Shown: positions 1-12,038, numbered from the stretch's first letter. The stretch: 64,000 nt of DNA from Ruixingdingia sedimenti (GCF_031432425.1 NZ_JAVKPH010000001.1:186001-250000); one strand, 5' to 3'. A program made the numbers and translations. The notes: generated by a model from the letters alone, not told the origin.

Positions 1-459
1 GCGGATCGACCGCACCACGTTGGACCGCAGCATCATGTTGGCATGCAGCGTTTCCCGCCGCAGGTCGAGGAAACGGTAGGTGAGCCGTGTTTCCTCGGGG
101 TAGTCGGGTTCGCCGAAGACGGGCAGCGGCAGGTCGTCCGCCGGGCCCAGGACCTCGATCGCGGTCACATAGACCTCGACCTCGCCGGTGGGCAGCTTGG
201 GGTTCACAAGGCTCGCGTCGCGCGCCTTCACCGTGCCGTCGATGCGGATGCAGAATTCGGACCGCAGCTTTTCCATCGCCGCCAGCGCCGGGCTGTCGCC
301 ATCGGCCAGCACCTGGGTGATGCCGTAATGGTCGCGCAGGTCGATGAACAGCACCCCCCCGTGGTCGCGCACCCGGTGCACCCAGCCCGACAGGCGCACG
401 TTCCGCCCCACATCGGCATGGCGCAGGTCGGCGCAGGTGTGGGTGCGATAGGCGTGCAT
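1..459 (-). CDS. aspS: Aspartyl-tRNA synthetase, N-terminal part (runs off the left edge)
   Basis: Charges tRNA with aspartate in the cytoplasm. Only the first 153 codons are present, so the class II catalytic core is outside the window. The visible part is the N-terminal anticodon-binding OB fold: GWVHRVRDHGG at residues 25-35 and IDLRDHYGITQVL at 39-51, typical of bacterial AspRS, followed by the YRFLDLRR linker at 128-135 that leads into the catalytic domain. The ATG at 459 is the natural family start (MHAYRTHTC). It is divergent from the methyltransferase gene at 634, with 174 nt between them that must hold both promoters. Identification is secure; only completeness is unknown. Confidence 0.95.
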   Translation of the reverse strand, partial: MHAYRTHTCADLRHADVGRNVRLSGWVHRVRDHGGVLFIDLRDHYGITQVLADGDSPALAAMEKLRSEFCIRIDGTVKARDASLVNPKLPTGEVEVYVTAIEVLGPADDLPLPVFGEPDYPEETRLTYRFLDLRRETLHANMMLRSNVVRSIR

Positions 460-633
460 GGTCTTCCCCTTTCCCGAGGCTTGGGCGTATCGCGCCGATA
501 CAGCCGCTGCCGCAGGTGAAGTCAAGCGCACTCTGCACCCCGGAACAGTGCAGGTGCTTCACCCCGGGGAACGAATCCCTTAACCTTTTGTCCGAGCGGT
601 CAGAGAATCGCTGGCAATTTCAGGGGACAAGGC

Positions 634-1872
634 ATGGCTGCTTCCATGTGGACAAAGCTTTTCGACCGTATGGTCGGCAGCTTCCTGCACCGCGGGACGC
701 TTATCATCCAGCTCGTGGACGGAACGGTGCTGCGCTATGGCGACGGTCAGCCGCCCGAGGTCCGCGTCGCGTTCCATGACGAAGACCTGCCGCGCAGGCT
801 GCTGTTCTCGCCCGAGATCGTGATGGGCGAGGGTTATATGGACGGCACCATCACGGTGGAAAACGACGACCTGCACGGGCTGTTGCAGGTCCTTCTGGGC
901 AATTTCCCCGAAGGCGCGGGCACCTGGCCGGGCCTGCTGCGGATGTTCCGCAAGATCGCGACACCGATCCTGCAATTCAACCCGACGGGCAAGGCGCGGC
1001 GCAACGTGGCGCATCACTACGACCTGTCGGGCGAGATGTACGAGTTGTTCCTCGACACCGACAAGCAATATTCCTGCGCCTATTTCCGCACCCCCGAGGT
1101 GACGCTGGAAGAGGCGCAGGCGGCCAAGAAGGCGCATATCGCCGGCAAGCTGTTGCTGGAGCCGGGGATGAAGGTGCTGGACATCGGCTGTGGCTGGGGC
1201 GGCATGGCGCTGACGCTGGCGCGCGATTACGGCGTCCAGGTTCTGGGGGTCACGCTGTCGACCGAACAGCACAAGGTGGCCACCGAACGCGCCGCCGCGG
1301 CGGGCCTGTCGGACCGGGTGGAATTCCGCCTGACCGACTATCGCAACGTGCGCGAGACCTTCGACCGCATCGTTTCCGTCGGCATGTTCGAACATGTCGG
1401 CGCGCCGCATTACCGCGAATATTTCCGCCATATGAAAAAGCTGCTGAACCCGGACGGCGTGGCGCTGATCCACACCATCGGGCGGTTTTCGCCACCCGGG
1501 TCCACCAGCCCGTGGATCACCAAGTACATCTTCCCCGGCGGCTATTGCCCGGCGCTGTCGGAAACCATGGCGGCGGTGGAACGCGAGGGGCTGGTCGAGA
1601 CCGATGTCGAGATCTGGCGGCTGCACTATGCCGAAACGCTGCGCCACTGGCAGATGCGGTTCGAGGCGAACATCGACAAGGTGCGCGCGCTTTACGACGA
1701 CCGTTTCTGCCGGATGTGGCGGTTCTACCTCGTCGCCTCGGAAATGAGCTTCCGTTACGGCGGGCAATGCGTGTTCCAGATCCAGCTGGCCCGCCGGCAG
1801 GAGGCCGTGCCGCTGACGCGGGACTACCTCTATGTCCCCGAAGCGCGGGCGGCGCTGCGCGCGGCGGAATAG
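634..1872 (+). CDS. Cyclopropane-fatty-acyl-phospholipid synthase family methyltransferase
   Basis: Predicted SAM-dependent enzyme that adds a methylene bridge to unsaturated acyl chains of membrane phospholipids, acting at the inner membrane face. The 412-residue protein has an N-terminal lipid-binding region, then HHYDLSGEMYELFLD and YSCAYF near residues 127-150, which are conserved in CFA synthases, and the SAM-binding loop DIGCGWGG at about 183-190. Length matches the family (about 380-420). The start is the ATG after a GGGGACA Shine-Dalgarno-like stretch. It stands alone, divergent from aspS and convergent with the CPBP protease gene. Some family members make other C-methyl lipids, so the exact product is open. 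Confidence 0.9.
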   Translation: MAASMWTKLFDRMVGSFLHRGTLIIQLVDGTVLRYGDGQPPEVRVAFHDEDLPRRLLFSPEIVMGEGYMDGTITVENDDLHGLLQVLLGNFPEGAGTWPGLLRMFRKIATPILQFNPTGKARRNVAHHYDLSGEMYELFLDTDKQYSCAYFRTPEVTLEEAQAAKKAHIAGKLLLEPGMKVLDIGCGWGGMALTLARDYGVQVLGVTLSTEQHKVATERAAAAGLSDRVEFRLTDYRNVRETFDRIVSVGMFEHVGAPHYREYFRHMKKLLNPDGVALIHTIGRFSPPGSTSPWITKYIFPGGYCPALSETMAAVEREGLVETDVEIWRLHYAETLRHWQMRFEANIDKVRALYDDRFCRMWRFYLVASEMSFRYGGQCVFQIQLARRQEAVPLTRDYLYVPEARAALRAAE

Positions 1873-1888
1873 CGGGGGCGCGGCCGGG

Positions 1889-2527
1889 TCAGAACGGCCG
1901 CGCCACATTCCCGGAATAGAAGAAGATCCCCAGGCCCACGGTGAACAGCACGTTCCCCGCCAGACTGTGCAACAGCACCGCCTGCGGAAAGGACTGCTGG
2001 CGGTGATAGGCATGGGCAAAGACCAGCCCGCCGGCAAAGGTCATCAGCGCGACCACCGCGTTCCAGTACATCAGATGCGCCAGCGAAAACACCGCCGCAT
2101 TCAGCACCATTATCGCCGGCCCCCCGGGCAGGATCACGCCATAGCGGCGAAAGAACAGCGGGCGGAACACGATTTCCTGCGGCAGCGCCGACAGCACCGG
2201 GTAAAGCGCCCAGATCATCGCCAGCAGTTCGGGCTGGTAGTGCAGCAGGAAGAACGCCTGCCCCGGCGCCATCCAGCGCAGCACCGCCCAGGCCAGCAGC
2301 GCGGTGCCCAGGGTGAACAGCGCCAGTTGCCCCCACCGGACGCGGCCCCGCAGAAGGCTGGCCCAACTGAACCCCGGCGTGCGGTGCAGCAGCACCAGCC
2401 CCACCCCCGTCAGCAGGAACAGCATCGGAAACAGCGCCCGCGGCGGCAGAACAAGCGCCATCGTCACCGGTGCCAGCAGATAGAGCGCCGCGAATTCCAC
2501 CCGCAACCACAGCCTGCCCTGCCCCAT
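1889..2527 (-). CDS. CPBP family intramembrane glutamic metalloprotease
   Basis: Membrane protease of the CAAX-protease/bacteriocin-processing (Abi) family, about 212 residues with several hydrophobic helices. The family signature is present as PQEIVFRPLFFRR (motif 1), FSLAH (motif 2) and HSLAGN (motif 3). The first Glu of the usual EExxxR motif reads Gln here, leaving one Glu. I chose the ATG at 2527 (MGQGRLWLRVEF), directly ahead of the first helix, over an in-frame ATG at 2617, which would add 30 Arg/Pro-rich residues and cover most of the space to divergent carB. Substrate unknown; family members process prenylated or small peptides. Confidence 0.8.
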   Translation of the reverse strand: MGQGRLWLRVEFAALYLLAPVTMALVLPPRALFPMLFLLTGVGLVLLHRTPGFSWASLLRGRVRWGQLALFTLGTALLAWAVLRWMAPGQAFFLLHYQPELLAMIWALYPVLSALPQEIVFRPLFFRRYGVILPGGPAIMVLNAAVFSLAHLMYWNAVVALMTFAGGLVFAHAYHRQQSFPQAVLLHSLAGNVLFTVGLGIFFYSGNVARPF

Positions 2528-2657
2528 CGCCGCACCCCGCCAACCCCTGCCGTCAGCATATCGCAACGCCCGGGGCGCCGTACAAGGTCGCAACGGGACT
2601 TGCGCCCGTGACGGCACCGTCTATAACCCCGGCAATTTGCGCGATGGGGACCGAGAC

Positions 2658-5987
<3,330 letters not shown>

Positions 5988-6003
5988 GCCCCCCGGGGGC
6001 GCG

Positions 6004-6735
6004 CTACAGGCCGCGCGCGCCCGGGTTTTCTTCGGTCACGAAGGCGGCAAGGCCCGCCGCGTCGGACACCGCCACCCGGCCATAGCCGAGCCGGATCCAG
6101 CCGCGCGCCGCGAAATCCTTCAACACCGCGTTCATCGTGTGGCGCGAGACATTGGCCATTTCCGCCAGATCCGACTGCGTGACCGCACAATCCCCGGTCT
6201 CCTGGGGATACACGCCCGCCGTCGCCCCGCTGACCCGCAGCAGAACGGCGGCGATCCGCTGATCCGACCGGCGGATCAGCAGGTCGCCCAGAACCTCGAC
6301 ATAGATGTTCATGTTGTATTCCGGCAGTTGCGCGAAACATCTCCCCGCCCCCGCCAACCGCTGCGAGATCACCTCGACCGACTGCAACGTCACATAGGCC
6401 ACGGCCGTCGGTTCCATCGCGCGGAAAGCCAGCATGCGGGGCCTGCCGGTGAACATCGGCCCGTGGCCGAACCAGCTGCCGCGCCGCAGGATGTCGCCCA
6501 GGGTCAGCCCGCCCATGCGGTTCAGCCCCATGACACCGAAACTGCCGCTGACGATGCCGAAAATGCCGCCGGGGTTGTCGCCGATGTGATGGGTGAACTC
6601 GCCCGCCTCATAGCGCACCAGCCGCGCCTGTTCCAGCACGGCGGCCTGAAAGCCGGACGGCATGCCGGCCAGCCAGCCGCGTTCCAGCACCGCCTGAAAT
6701 TCCTCCCCGGCCCCGCGCCTGGGTGTCATCATCAC
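6004..6735 (-). CDS. Crp/Fnr family transcriptional regulator
   Basis: DNA-binding regulator of 243 residues with an N-terminal cyclic-nucleotide-binding-type beta-roll (about 30-150) and a C-terminal winged helix. The recognition region is VTQSDLAEMANVSRHTMNAV at about 175-195. It has no FNR-type N-terminal cysteine cluster, so an Fe-S oxygen sensor is unlikely; the effector is unknown. It starts in a triple ATG (6735, 6732, 6729) after GAAAGGAAAG, so the exact start is ambiguous by one or two codons. It is convergent with carB (16 nt apart) and divergent from the RNA helicase. A TTGACA/17 nt/TCTACC promoter lies about 70 nt upstream. Confidence 0.88.
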   Translation of the reverse strand: MMMTPRRGAGEEFQAVLERGWLAGMPSGFQAAVLEQARLVRYEAGEFTHHIGDNPGGIFGIVSGSFGVMGLNRMGGLTLGDILRRGSWFGHGPMFTGRPRMLAFRAMEPTAVAYVTLQSVEVISQRLAGAGRCFAQLPEYNMNIYVEVLGDLLIRRSDQRIAAVLLRVSGATAGVYPQETGDCAVTQSDLAEMANVSRHTMNAVLKDFAARGWIRLGYGRVAVSDAAGLAAFVTEENPGARGL

Positions 6736-6804
6736 TTTCCTTTCAAAAACTTTCTGCGCCTGCGATCAATTGTCGAAAAACAGGCAATCCCGGGCAGGCA
6801 GCAC

Positions 6805-6833
6805 GGTAGAGAACATCCCGGATCGTGTGTCAA
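6805..6833 (-). promoter_or_regulatory. Candidate sigma-70-type promoter of the Crp/Fnr gene
   Basis: On the minus strand TTGACA (6833-6828) is followed by 17 nt and TCTACC (6810-6805). The -35 is a perfect consensus match; the -10 matches 3 of 6. It would give an untranslated leader of about 60 nt. Predicted by eye only. Confidence 0.45.
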
Positions 6834-6870
6834 GGAACAGTATAGATTTTCGGCTTTGGGCGGTCCGACT

Positions 6871-6934
6871 GCGCGCGCGATCCTTGGCGCGCGCGCATCC
6901 CCAGGCGGCGCGTGCGTTCCCCAGGCGCACGCGC
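6871..6934 (+). promoter_or_regulatory. Structured leader of the DEAD-box helicase gene (two GC hairpins)
   Basis: The 441-nt gap 6736-7176 holds no convincing gene. Between the Crp-side promoter and the helicase there are two strong inverted repeats. The first pairs GCGCGCGC at 6871-6878 with the same self-complementary string at 6889-6896. The second is a perfect 9-bp stem, GCGCGTGCG (6908-6916) with CGCACGCGC (6926-6934), loop 9 nt. If transcription starts upstream, these lie in a long 5' leader, as known for cold-inducible RNA helicases of other bacteria. Whether they are transcribed is not shown by sequence. Confidence 0.4.
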
Positions 6935-7176
6935 CCTTCCCCGGCCCCCCGGCATGCGCGGCATTGACTTCGCCCCCGATATGCCCCATCTCGGTTCCGT
7001 CCCCAGGCCCGTGCCGCGTGAGCACCTGACGGCCCGGACAAAGGTTCCCACCATCACGCAGGGGTACCACGGCGGTTGCGGCCTTGCGGACATGCGGTCC
7101 CCCGGCGCGCGGCGGCCTTCACCCTGCGCCCCCCACGGGGCGGACCAGCGGCGGCAACCCGCCCGGAAAGATTTTC

Positions 7177-8523
7177 ATGACCACTTTCGCCGGCCTCGGC
7201 CTTTCCCCGAAACTTCTGCTTGCGCTGGAAAAGACCGGCTTCACCACCCCCACGCCGATCCAGCTGGAGGCGATCCCCCATGTCATGGCGGGCCGCGACC
7301 TGATGGGGCTGGCACAGACCGGCACCGGCAAGACGGCGGCCTTCGGCCTGCCGTTGCTGCACCGGCTGCTGGACATCGGTCACCCGCCCGGGCCGCGCAA
7401 CGTGCGCGCGCTGATCCTTGCGCCCACGCGCGAACTGGTGGCGCAGATCGCGGAACATCTGGAAGGCTTCACCAAGGGCACGCCGGTGCGCGTGACCTCT
7501 GTCACCGGCGGCGCCTCGATCAACAAGCAGACGGAACGCCTGGCGCGCGGCGCCGATGTGCTGGTGGCGACGCCGGGGCGGCTGATCGACCTGCTGGACC
7601 GCCGCGCCGTCAGTCTGGAAAACACCGGCTATCTGGTGCTGGACGAGGCCGACCAGATGCTCGACATGGGCTTCATCCATGCGCTGCGCAAGATCGCCCG
7701 CCATCTGCCGCACAAACGGCAGACGCTGATGTTTTCGGCCACCATGCCCAAGCTGATCGACGAACTGGCGCAGACCTATCTGCGCGATCCGGTCAAGGTG
7801 GCGGTGAACCCGCCCGGCAAGACCGCCGACCGCATCGACCAGGCGGTGCATTTCACCAACCAGGGCGACAAGGCGAAGCTTCTGGAAAGCTATCTGCAAC
7901 AGCATCCGGCCGAATCGGCGCTGGTCTTTTCGCGCACCAAGCATGGCGCGGAAAAGCTGATGAAGCTGTTGAATTCCTGGGGCTTCGCCGCCGGGTCGAT
8001 CCACGGCAACAAAAGCCAGAACCACCGCGAACGCACGCTGAAGGAATTCCGCGAGGGCACGCTGAAGGTGCTGGTGGCGACCGATGTGGCCGCGCGCGGG
8101 ATCGACATTCCGATCGTCCGCCATGTCTACAACTACGACCTGCCGAACGTGCCCGACAACTACGTCCACCGCATCGGCCGGACGGCGCGGGCCGGGGCCT
8201 CGGGCCGCGCCGTGGCCTTCTGCGCGCCCGCCGAGATGGAGGAGCTGCGCGCGATCGAGAAGGTGACGGGCCAGCCGCTGGCCATCGCGGGCGGTACACC
8301 GCATGCGGTGGAACCCTCGGCAGCGCCCGTCCGCCGGCCGCAGCAGCAACGGCGCGGGGGCGGGGGCGGCGCAAAACCGGCGCGGCAGGGGGCGGGCGCG
8401 GGGAAACCCGCGGCCAAACCGGCGCCCAAGCCCGCCTCGGCCAAACCCGCGGCCCGCCCCGGCGGTTCCGCACCGCCCCGGCGCGATGCGAAACCCCGCC
8501 AATCGCACGGCGCACGCGGCTGA
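7177..8523 (+). CDS. DEAD-box ATP-dependent RNA helicase (RhlE-like)
   Basis: RNA-unwinding ATPase acting on ribosomal or messenger RNA. The 448-residue protein has the Q motif (PTPIQLEAIP), Walker A AQTGTGKT near residue 47, the DEAD box (VLDEADQMLDMGF), SAT motif (MFSATMP), and the second RecA domain with VATDVAARGIDI and HRIGRTARAG. The last 85 residues are a low-complexity Arg/Gly/Pro/Ala/Lys tail typical of RhlE-type helicases and likely to bind RNA. ATG 7177 follows GGAAAG at a good distance; a GTG or ATG further up would add a Pro/Gly-rich stretch with no family support. Stands alone behind a long leader. Confidence 0.93.
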   Translation: MTTFAGLGLSPKLLLALEKTGFTTPTPIQLEAIPHVMAGRDLMGLAQTGTGKTAAFGLPLLHRLLDIGHPPGPRNVRALILAPTRELVAQIAEHLEGFTKGTPVRVTSVTGGASINKQTERLARGADVLVATPGRLIDLLDRRAVSLENTGYLVLDEADQMLDMGFIHALRKIARHLPHKRQTLMFSATMPKLIDELAQTYLRDPVKVAVNPPGKTADRIDQAVHFTNQGDKAKLLESYLQQHPAESALVFSRTKHGAEKLMKLLNSWGFAAGSIHGNKSQNHRERTLKEFREGTLKVLVATDVAARGIDIPIVRHVYNYDLPNVPDNYVHRIGRTARAGASGRAVAFCAPAEMEELRAIEKVTGQPLAIAGGTPHAVEPSAAPVRRPQQQRRGGGGGAKPARQGAGAGKPAAKPAPKPASAKPAARPGGSAPPRRDAKPRQSHGARG

Positions 8524-8537
8524 TCCCGTGCCCGACC

Positions 8538-8593
8538 GCGCCGCGCATCGCGCGGCGCCACCCCCAACCGGGGATGCCGCCCGTAAGGGCGGC
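8538..8593. terminator. Two hairpins between convergent genes
   Basis: The spacer between the helicase and the dehydrogenase has a perfect 9-bp stem with a 3-nt loop (GCGCCGCGC 8538-8546, GCGCGGCGC 8550-8558) and a perfect 7-bp stem with a GTAA tetraloop (8576-8582 and 8587-8593). No T-run follows either, so they may be terminator hairpins of a GC-rich genome or mRNA 3' stabilisers for both genes. Confidence 0.5.
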
Positions 8594-8622
8594 GTCAACG
8601 GGCGGGAGCCTTCCCGGGTCTG

Positions 8623-9576
8623 CTACACCGGGTTCGGCAGCGGCCGGCCCTCGGCCCAGGCGATGAGGTTCTTCACCGCCATCATCCCCATCGCCTCGCG
8701 CACCTCCAGCACCGCGGTGCCCAGATGCGGCAGCAGCACCGCGTTCTCCAGCCGCCGCAGCGCCGCGGGCACCTCGGGTTCGTATTCGTAGACGTCGAGC
8801 CCCGCCGCCGCGATCCGGCCCTCTTCCAGGGCCGCGATCAGCGCCGGTTCGTCCACCACATCGCCGCGCGCGACATTGACCAGCACGCCATGCGCAGGCA
8901 TCGCCGCCAGCGCCGCGGCCCCGATCAGGTGCCGCGTCCCCGCCCCGCCCGGCACTGCGATCACCACGAAATCCTGCGCCATCGCCTCTGCCAGCGTCGC
9001 GACCTGCCGCGCGGGCACGCCCGCGTCGGCCACGGGCGAGCGGTTGAAGAACGCGACCTGCATGCCGAAGCCGTGATGCGCCCGCCGCGCCACCGCCCGC
9101 CCGATCCGGCCCATCCCGACGATACCCAGCCGCTTGCCCGTGACCTGCCGCCCCAGCATCTGCGTCGGCTGCCAGCCGGTCCAAGCGCCCGCCCGCACCA
9201 GCCGTTCGCCCTCGCCCGCCCGCCGTGCCGCCGTCAACAGCAGCGTCATGGCGATGTCGGCGGTGGCATCCGTCACCGCGCCGGGGGTATTCGTCACCGC
9301 CACCCCCGCCGCCTTGGCCGCCGCCACGTCGATATGATTGTAGCCCACGCCGAAATTCGCCAGCAGCCGGCAGCGCACCGCCCCCGCCCGTGCAAAGGCC
9401 CCGGCGGTGAAGGCATCGCCGAGCGTCGGCAGGATCGCGTCGTAATCCGCCAGCGCCGCCGCCGCGCCTTCCTCTGTCAGGGGCGCGGGGTTGTCGTTCA
9501 GCACCACCTCGAACCGGGCGCGGGCGGCCTCCAGCACCGTATCGGGCAGGCGGCGGGTGATGAGGATGCGGGGCAT
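8623..9576 (-). CDS. D-isomer-specific 2-hydroxyacid dehydrogenase (glyoxylate/hydroxypyruvate reductase type)
   Basis: NAD(P)H-dependent reductase of 2-oxo acids. The 317-residue length is standard. The Rossmann motif GMGRIG is at 154-159 and the catalytic triad is intact: Arg237 (NVARGD), Glu266 (EYEPE) and His284 (LLPHLG). Closest in style to GyaR/GhrB glyoxylate reductases, but specificity cannot be fixed by eye. It is the last gene of a leftward run: its ATG overlaps the csaA stop, which points to translational coupling. Confidence 0.9.
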   Translation of the reverse strand: MPRILITRRLPDTVLEAARARFEVVLNDNPAPLTEEGAAAALADYDAILPTLGDAFTAGAFARAGAVRCRLLANFGVGYNHIDVAAAKAAGVAVTNTPGAVTDATADIAMTLLLTAARRAGEGERLVRAGAWTGWQPTQMLGRQVTGKRLGIVGMGRIGRAVARRAHHGFGMQVAFFNRSPVADAGVPARQVATLAEAMAQDFVVIAVPGGAGTRHLIGAAALAAMPAHGVLVNVARGDVVDEPALIAALEEGRIAAAGLDVYEYEPEVPAALRRLENAVLLPHLGTAVLEVREAMGMMAVKNLIAWAEGRPLPNPV

Positions 9577-9923
9577 CAGAACATCCTTCCGCCCAACGGC
9601 ACCTCGGCATCGGGGCGCAGCAGCACCACCGCGCCATCGGCATCGGGCACGCCCAATACCAGCACCTCGGACATCACCTTGCCGATCTGCCGGGGCGGAA
9701 AGTTCACCACCGCCAGCACCTGCCGGCCCACCAGATCCTCGGGCCGGTAATGCACGGTGATCTGCGCGGCGGACCGTTTCTCGCCGATGCCGTCGCCGAA
9801 ATCGACCCAGAGCCGGTACGAAGGGTTGCGCGCCTCGGGGAAGGGCTCGGCGCGGGTGATGCGGCCGACGCGGATGTCCACGCGGGCGAAATCGTCGTAA
9901 GCGATCTGCGGCGCGGCGCTCAT
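9576..9923 (-). CDS. csaA: CsaA-like tRNA-binding domain protein
   Basis: Small single-domain protein (115 residues) with the EMAP/Trbp111-type tRNA-binding OB fold. RVDIRVGRI at residues 14-22, then VVNFPPRQIG and MSEVLVLG, are the usual CsaA/YgjH landmarks. Bacillus CsaA has been described as a chaperone with export-related activity; tRNA binding is the structural expectation. It overlaps proC by 4 nt upstream and the dehydrogenase by 1 nt downstream, so it is surely part of the same leftward transcript. Confidence 0.88.
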   Translation of the reverse strand: MSAAPQIAYDDFARVDIRVGRITRAEPFPEARNPSYRLWVDFGDGIGEKRSAAQITVHYRPEDLVGRQVLAVVNFPPRQIGKVMSEVLVLGVPDADGAVVLLRPDAEVPLGGRMF

Positions 9924-10741
9924 GCCCCCAGCTCCCGCCCGCGGTCGGCGGCGGCCTGCACGGCGCGGCGCATCAGCGGGGGCAGCCCGGTGTCGGCATC
10001 CATCAGCACCGCCAGCGCGGCGGCGGTGGTGCCGCCGGGCGAGGTGACGTTGACGCGCAGCTGTCCGGCCGATTCGGCGGCGCGATGCGCCAGTTCCCCC
10101 GCCCCGGTCACGGTCGCCCGCGCCAGCCGCATCGCCAGATCGGGCGCCAGCCCTTGCGCCACGCCCGCCTCTGCCAGCGCCTCGATCATGTGGAACACAT
10201 AGGCGGGGCCGGAACCGGACACGGCGGTGACGGCATCCATCTGATGCTCGCCCTCCAGCCGCACCACCTGCCCCACGGCGGACAGCAGCGATTCGGCCAG
10301 CGCCATCTGGTCCCCGGTCACACGGGCATTGCCGCAGATCGCGGTGATGCCCCGGCCCACGGCGGCGGGCGTGTTGGGCATGGCACGCACCACCGGCGTA
10401 TCCGCACCCAGAAGCGCCTCATATGCCGCGATCCGCGTCCCGGCGGCGATCGTCACCACCAGCGTGCTGCCGTTGCCATAGCCCGCCATCTGCGGCAGCG
10501 CCCTGCCCATCATCTGGGGCTTGACCGCGATCAGCACCACCGCCGGGTCGGGCGGCAGGTCGCCGCCCAGATGCAGCCCCTGCGCCGCCAGCCCCTTCAG
10601 CCAGTCCGAGGGATGCGGTTCGAGCACCCAGACCGATGCGGGGGGCAGCCCCTGCGCCAGCCAGCCTTCCAGCAGGGCGGACCCCATCTTGCCACAGCCC
10701 AGAAGCACCAGCCCCCGCCGGGCCACCATATCCTGTTGCAT
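9920..10741 (-). CDS. proC: Pyrroline-5-carboxylate reductase
   Basis: Last step of proline synthesis: reduces 1-pyrroline-5-carboxylate with NAD(P)H. The 273-residue protein has the N-terminal dinucleotide site GCGKMGSALLEGW (about 15-27), RAMPNTPAAVG in the middle, and the C-terminal ProC signature region (SGSGPAYVFHMIEALAEAG and VTSPGGTTAAAL). Length is normal. It starts ATGCAACAGG 31 nt after the ybjN-like gene and overlaps csaA by 4 nt. Confidence 0.95.
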   Translation of the reverse strand: MQQDMVARRGLVLLGCGKMGSALLEGWLAQGLPPASVWVLEPHPSDWLKGLAAQGLHLGGDLPPDPAVVLIAVKPQMMGRALPQMAGYGNGSTLVVTIAAGTRIAAYEALLGADTPVVRAMPNTPAAVGRGITAICGNARVTGDQMALAESLLSAVGQVVRLEGEHQMDAVTAVSGSGPAYVFHMIEALAEAGVAQGLAPDLAMRLARATVTGAGELAHRAAESAGQLRVNVTSPGGTTAAALAVLMDADTGLPPLMRRAVQAAADRGRELGA

Positions 10742-10772
10742 CGCACCCCTCCCTGTTCAGGCGGGGCGGAGG

Positions 10773-11276
10773 TTAGGCGCGCCCGTAAGCCTCTGCAATG
10801 GCGACCTGCATCGCGTCCTCGGGCGTGCGGTCGGCCCAGCTGACCAGCTGGAACGCGGGGTAGAAACGTTCGCAGGCCGCCACGGCGGCGGAAATCATCC
10901 GGCCCACCTGTTCCGGCCCCGCCATCTGCCCGCCCGCCAGCACCAGCCCATAGCGCCAGACCATCAGCCGCTGTTCGCCCCACCAGGCGAAGGCCCCGGC
11001 CCAGCATTCGTCGTTCACCCGGTTGAGCAGCGCATGCAGCGCGGGTACCCGCGCCTCGGGCGGGTCCATCTCGAAGGTGCAGATGAGCCGCAGCACCTCG
11101 TCGCGCGCCGACCAGGCGAGGGTAAGCGAATAGGTCCGCCACTGCCCCTCGACCGCCATGGCAATCTGGTCGTCCGTCACGCGGTCGAATTCCCAGTCGT
11201 GATGCGCGGCCAGCGATTCCACCACGTCGATGGGGTGGATCTCGTCGGCCAGGAGGTAGTCTTCGGAAAGCGACAT
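10773..11276 (-). CDS. YbjN domain-containing protein
   Basis: A 167-residue protein of the YbjN family, which folds like type III secretion chaperones; its molecular role is unsettled. Recognisable parts are IHPIDVVESLAAHHDWEFDR, the central SARDEVLRLICTFEMDPP and LNRVNDECWAGAFAWW. In Rhodobacterales it is commonly found just upstream of proC, as here. I chose MSLSEDYLLADE at 11276, with GAGG upstream, rather than an in-frame ATG at 11378 that adds 34 residues of unrelated composition. First gene of the leftward ybjN-proC-csaA-dehydrogenase run. Confidence 0.85.
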   Translation of the reverse strand: MSLSEDYLLADEIHPIDVVESLAAHHDWEFDRVTDDQIAMAVEGQWRTYSLTLAWSARDEVLRLICTFEMDPPEARVPALHALLNRVNDECWAGAFAWWGEQRLMVWRYGLVLAGGQMAGPEQVGRMISAAVAACERFYPAFQLVSWADRTPEDAMQVAIAEAYGRA

Positions 11277-11466
11277 GCCTGCCTCACTCTGATGTCCGGG
11301 GCCACGCCCCCCAAGACTGGGCGCCCGGCAACCAGCGGCATCTGCCGGACACCCACATACTAGATATGGTGTGCCCAAAGCAGAAGCCTGTAAAGCAAAA
11401 TCTGGTGCGATTTCCTGTGGAGAACTCTGTCCCTTGTGGTTTACCCCCAGAATCGGTGGTAGGGGA

Positions 11467-11940
11467 TCAGCGGTTGCGGGTATCGACGGGATAGGCGGTC
11501 GTGTACTTGACCCGCTCCATCGTGAAATACGAGGTCACGTTGCGGATCGCCACCGCGTCGGTCAGTTGCCGGTAGATCCGGTCGAGCGTCGGTAGGTCCG
11601 GCACGGCGATGCGCAGCAGGAAATCCAGATCCCCCGCGATACGGTAGACCTCCATGATCTCGGGGATGGTGGCGACGGTCCTGCAAAAGGCGTCGCGCCA
11701 TTCGGTGGAATGGTCGGGCGCCTCGACGCCGACAAAGACCGTCAGCCCGAAACCGAGCTTGGCCGGGTCGGCCATCGCCACCCGTCCGGTCAGCACGCCC
11801 GCCGCCTCCAGCTTCTGGATGCGTTTCCAGCAGGGGGTCTGCGACAGGCCCACGCGTTCGGCGATTCGGGCCAGCGGCAGGGTGGCGTCCTGCATCAGTT
11901 CCGCCACGATCTTGCGGTCGATGAGGTCCAGCGCGTCCAT
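11467..11940 (-). CDS. Lrp/AsnC family transcriptional regulator
   Basis: Regulator of 157 residues: an N-terminal helix-turn-helix (LARIAERVGLSQTPCWKRIQ, about 23-42) and a C-terminal RAM ligand-binding domain (IPEIMEVYRIAGDLDFLLRI). Lrp/AsnC proteins usually bind amino acids and form multimers. The ATG at 11940 (MDALDLIDRKI) matches the family start and follows GGGAC. It is divergent from the Rrf2 gene; the shared 183-nt region carries AT-rich palindromes. The sulfur operon next door makes a sulfur-amino-acid signal possible, but that is only inference. Confidence 0.92.
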   Translation of the reverse strand: MDALDLIDRKIVAELMQDATLPLARIAERVGLSQTPCWKRIQKLEAAGVLTGRVAMADPAKLGFGLTVFVGVEAPDHSTEWRDAFCRTVATIPEIMEVYRIAGDLDFLLRIAVPDLPTLDRIYRQLTDAVAIRNVTSYFTMERVKYTTAYPVDTRNR

Positions 11941-12004
11941 CCAAACGTCCCGTTGTCTTTGGCCCGCAGCGGTGCGGGCGGGGGGTTCAGGATGGCGGAA
12001 AAAT

Positions 12005-12038
12005 ACATTAATGTCTACATTGTTTATCGTGATATATC
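12005..12038. promoter_or_regulatory. AT-rich palindromes between lrp-like and rrf2-like genes
   Basis: In the divergent spacer 11941-12123 a perfect 10-bp palindrome ACATTAATGT (12005-12014) and a perfect 8-bp palindrome GATATATC (12031-12038) stand out in an otherwise GC-rich region. They sit where operators of either regulator would be expected. No binding evidence exists in the sequence itself. Confidence 0.35.
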
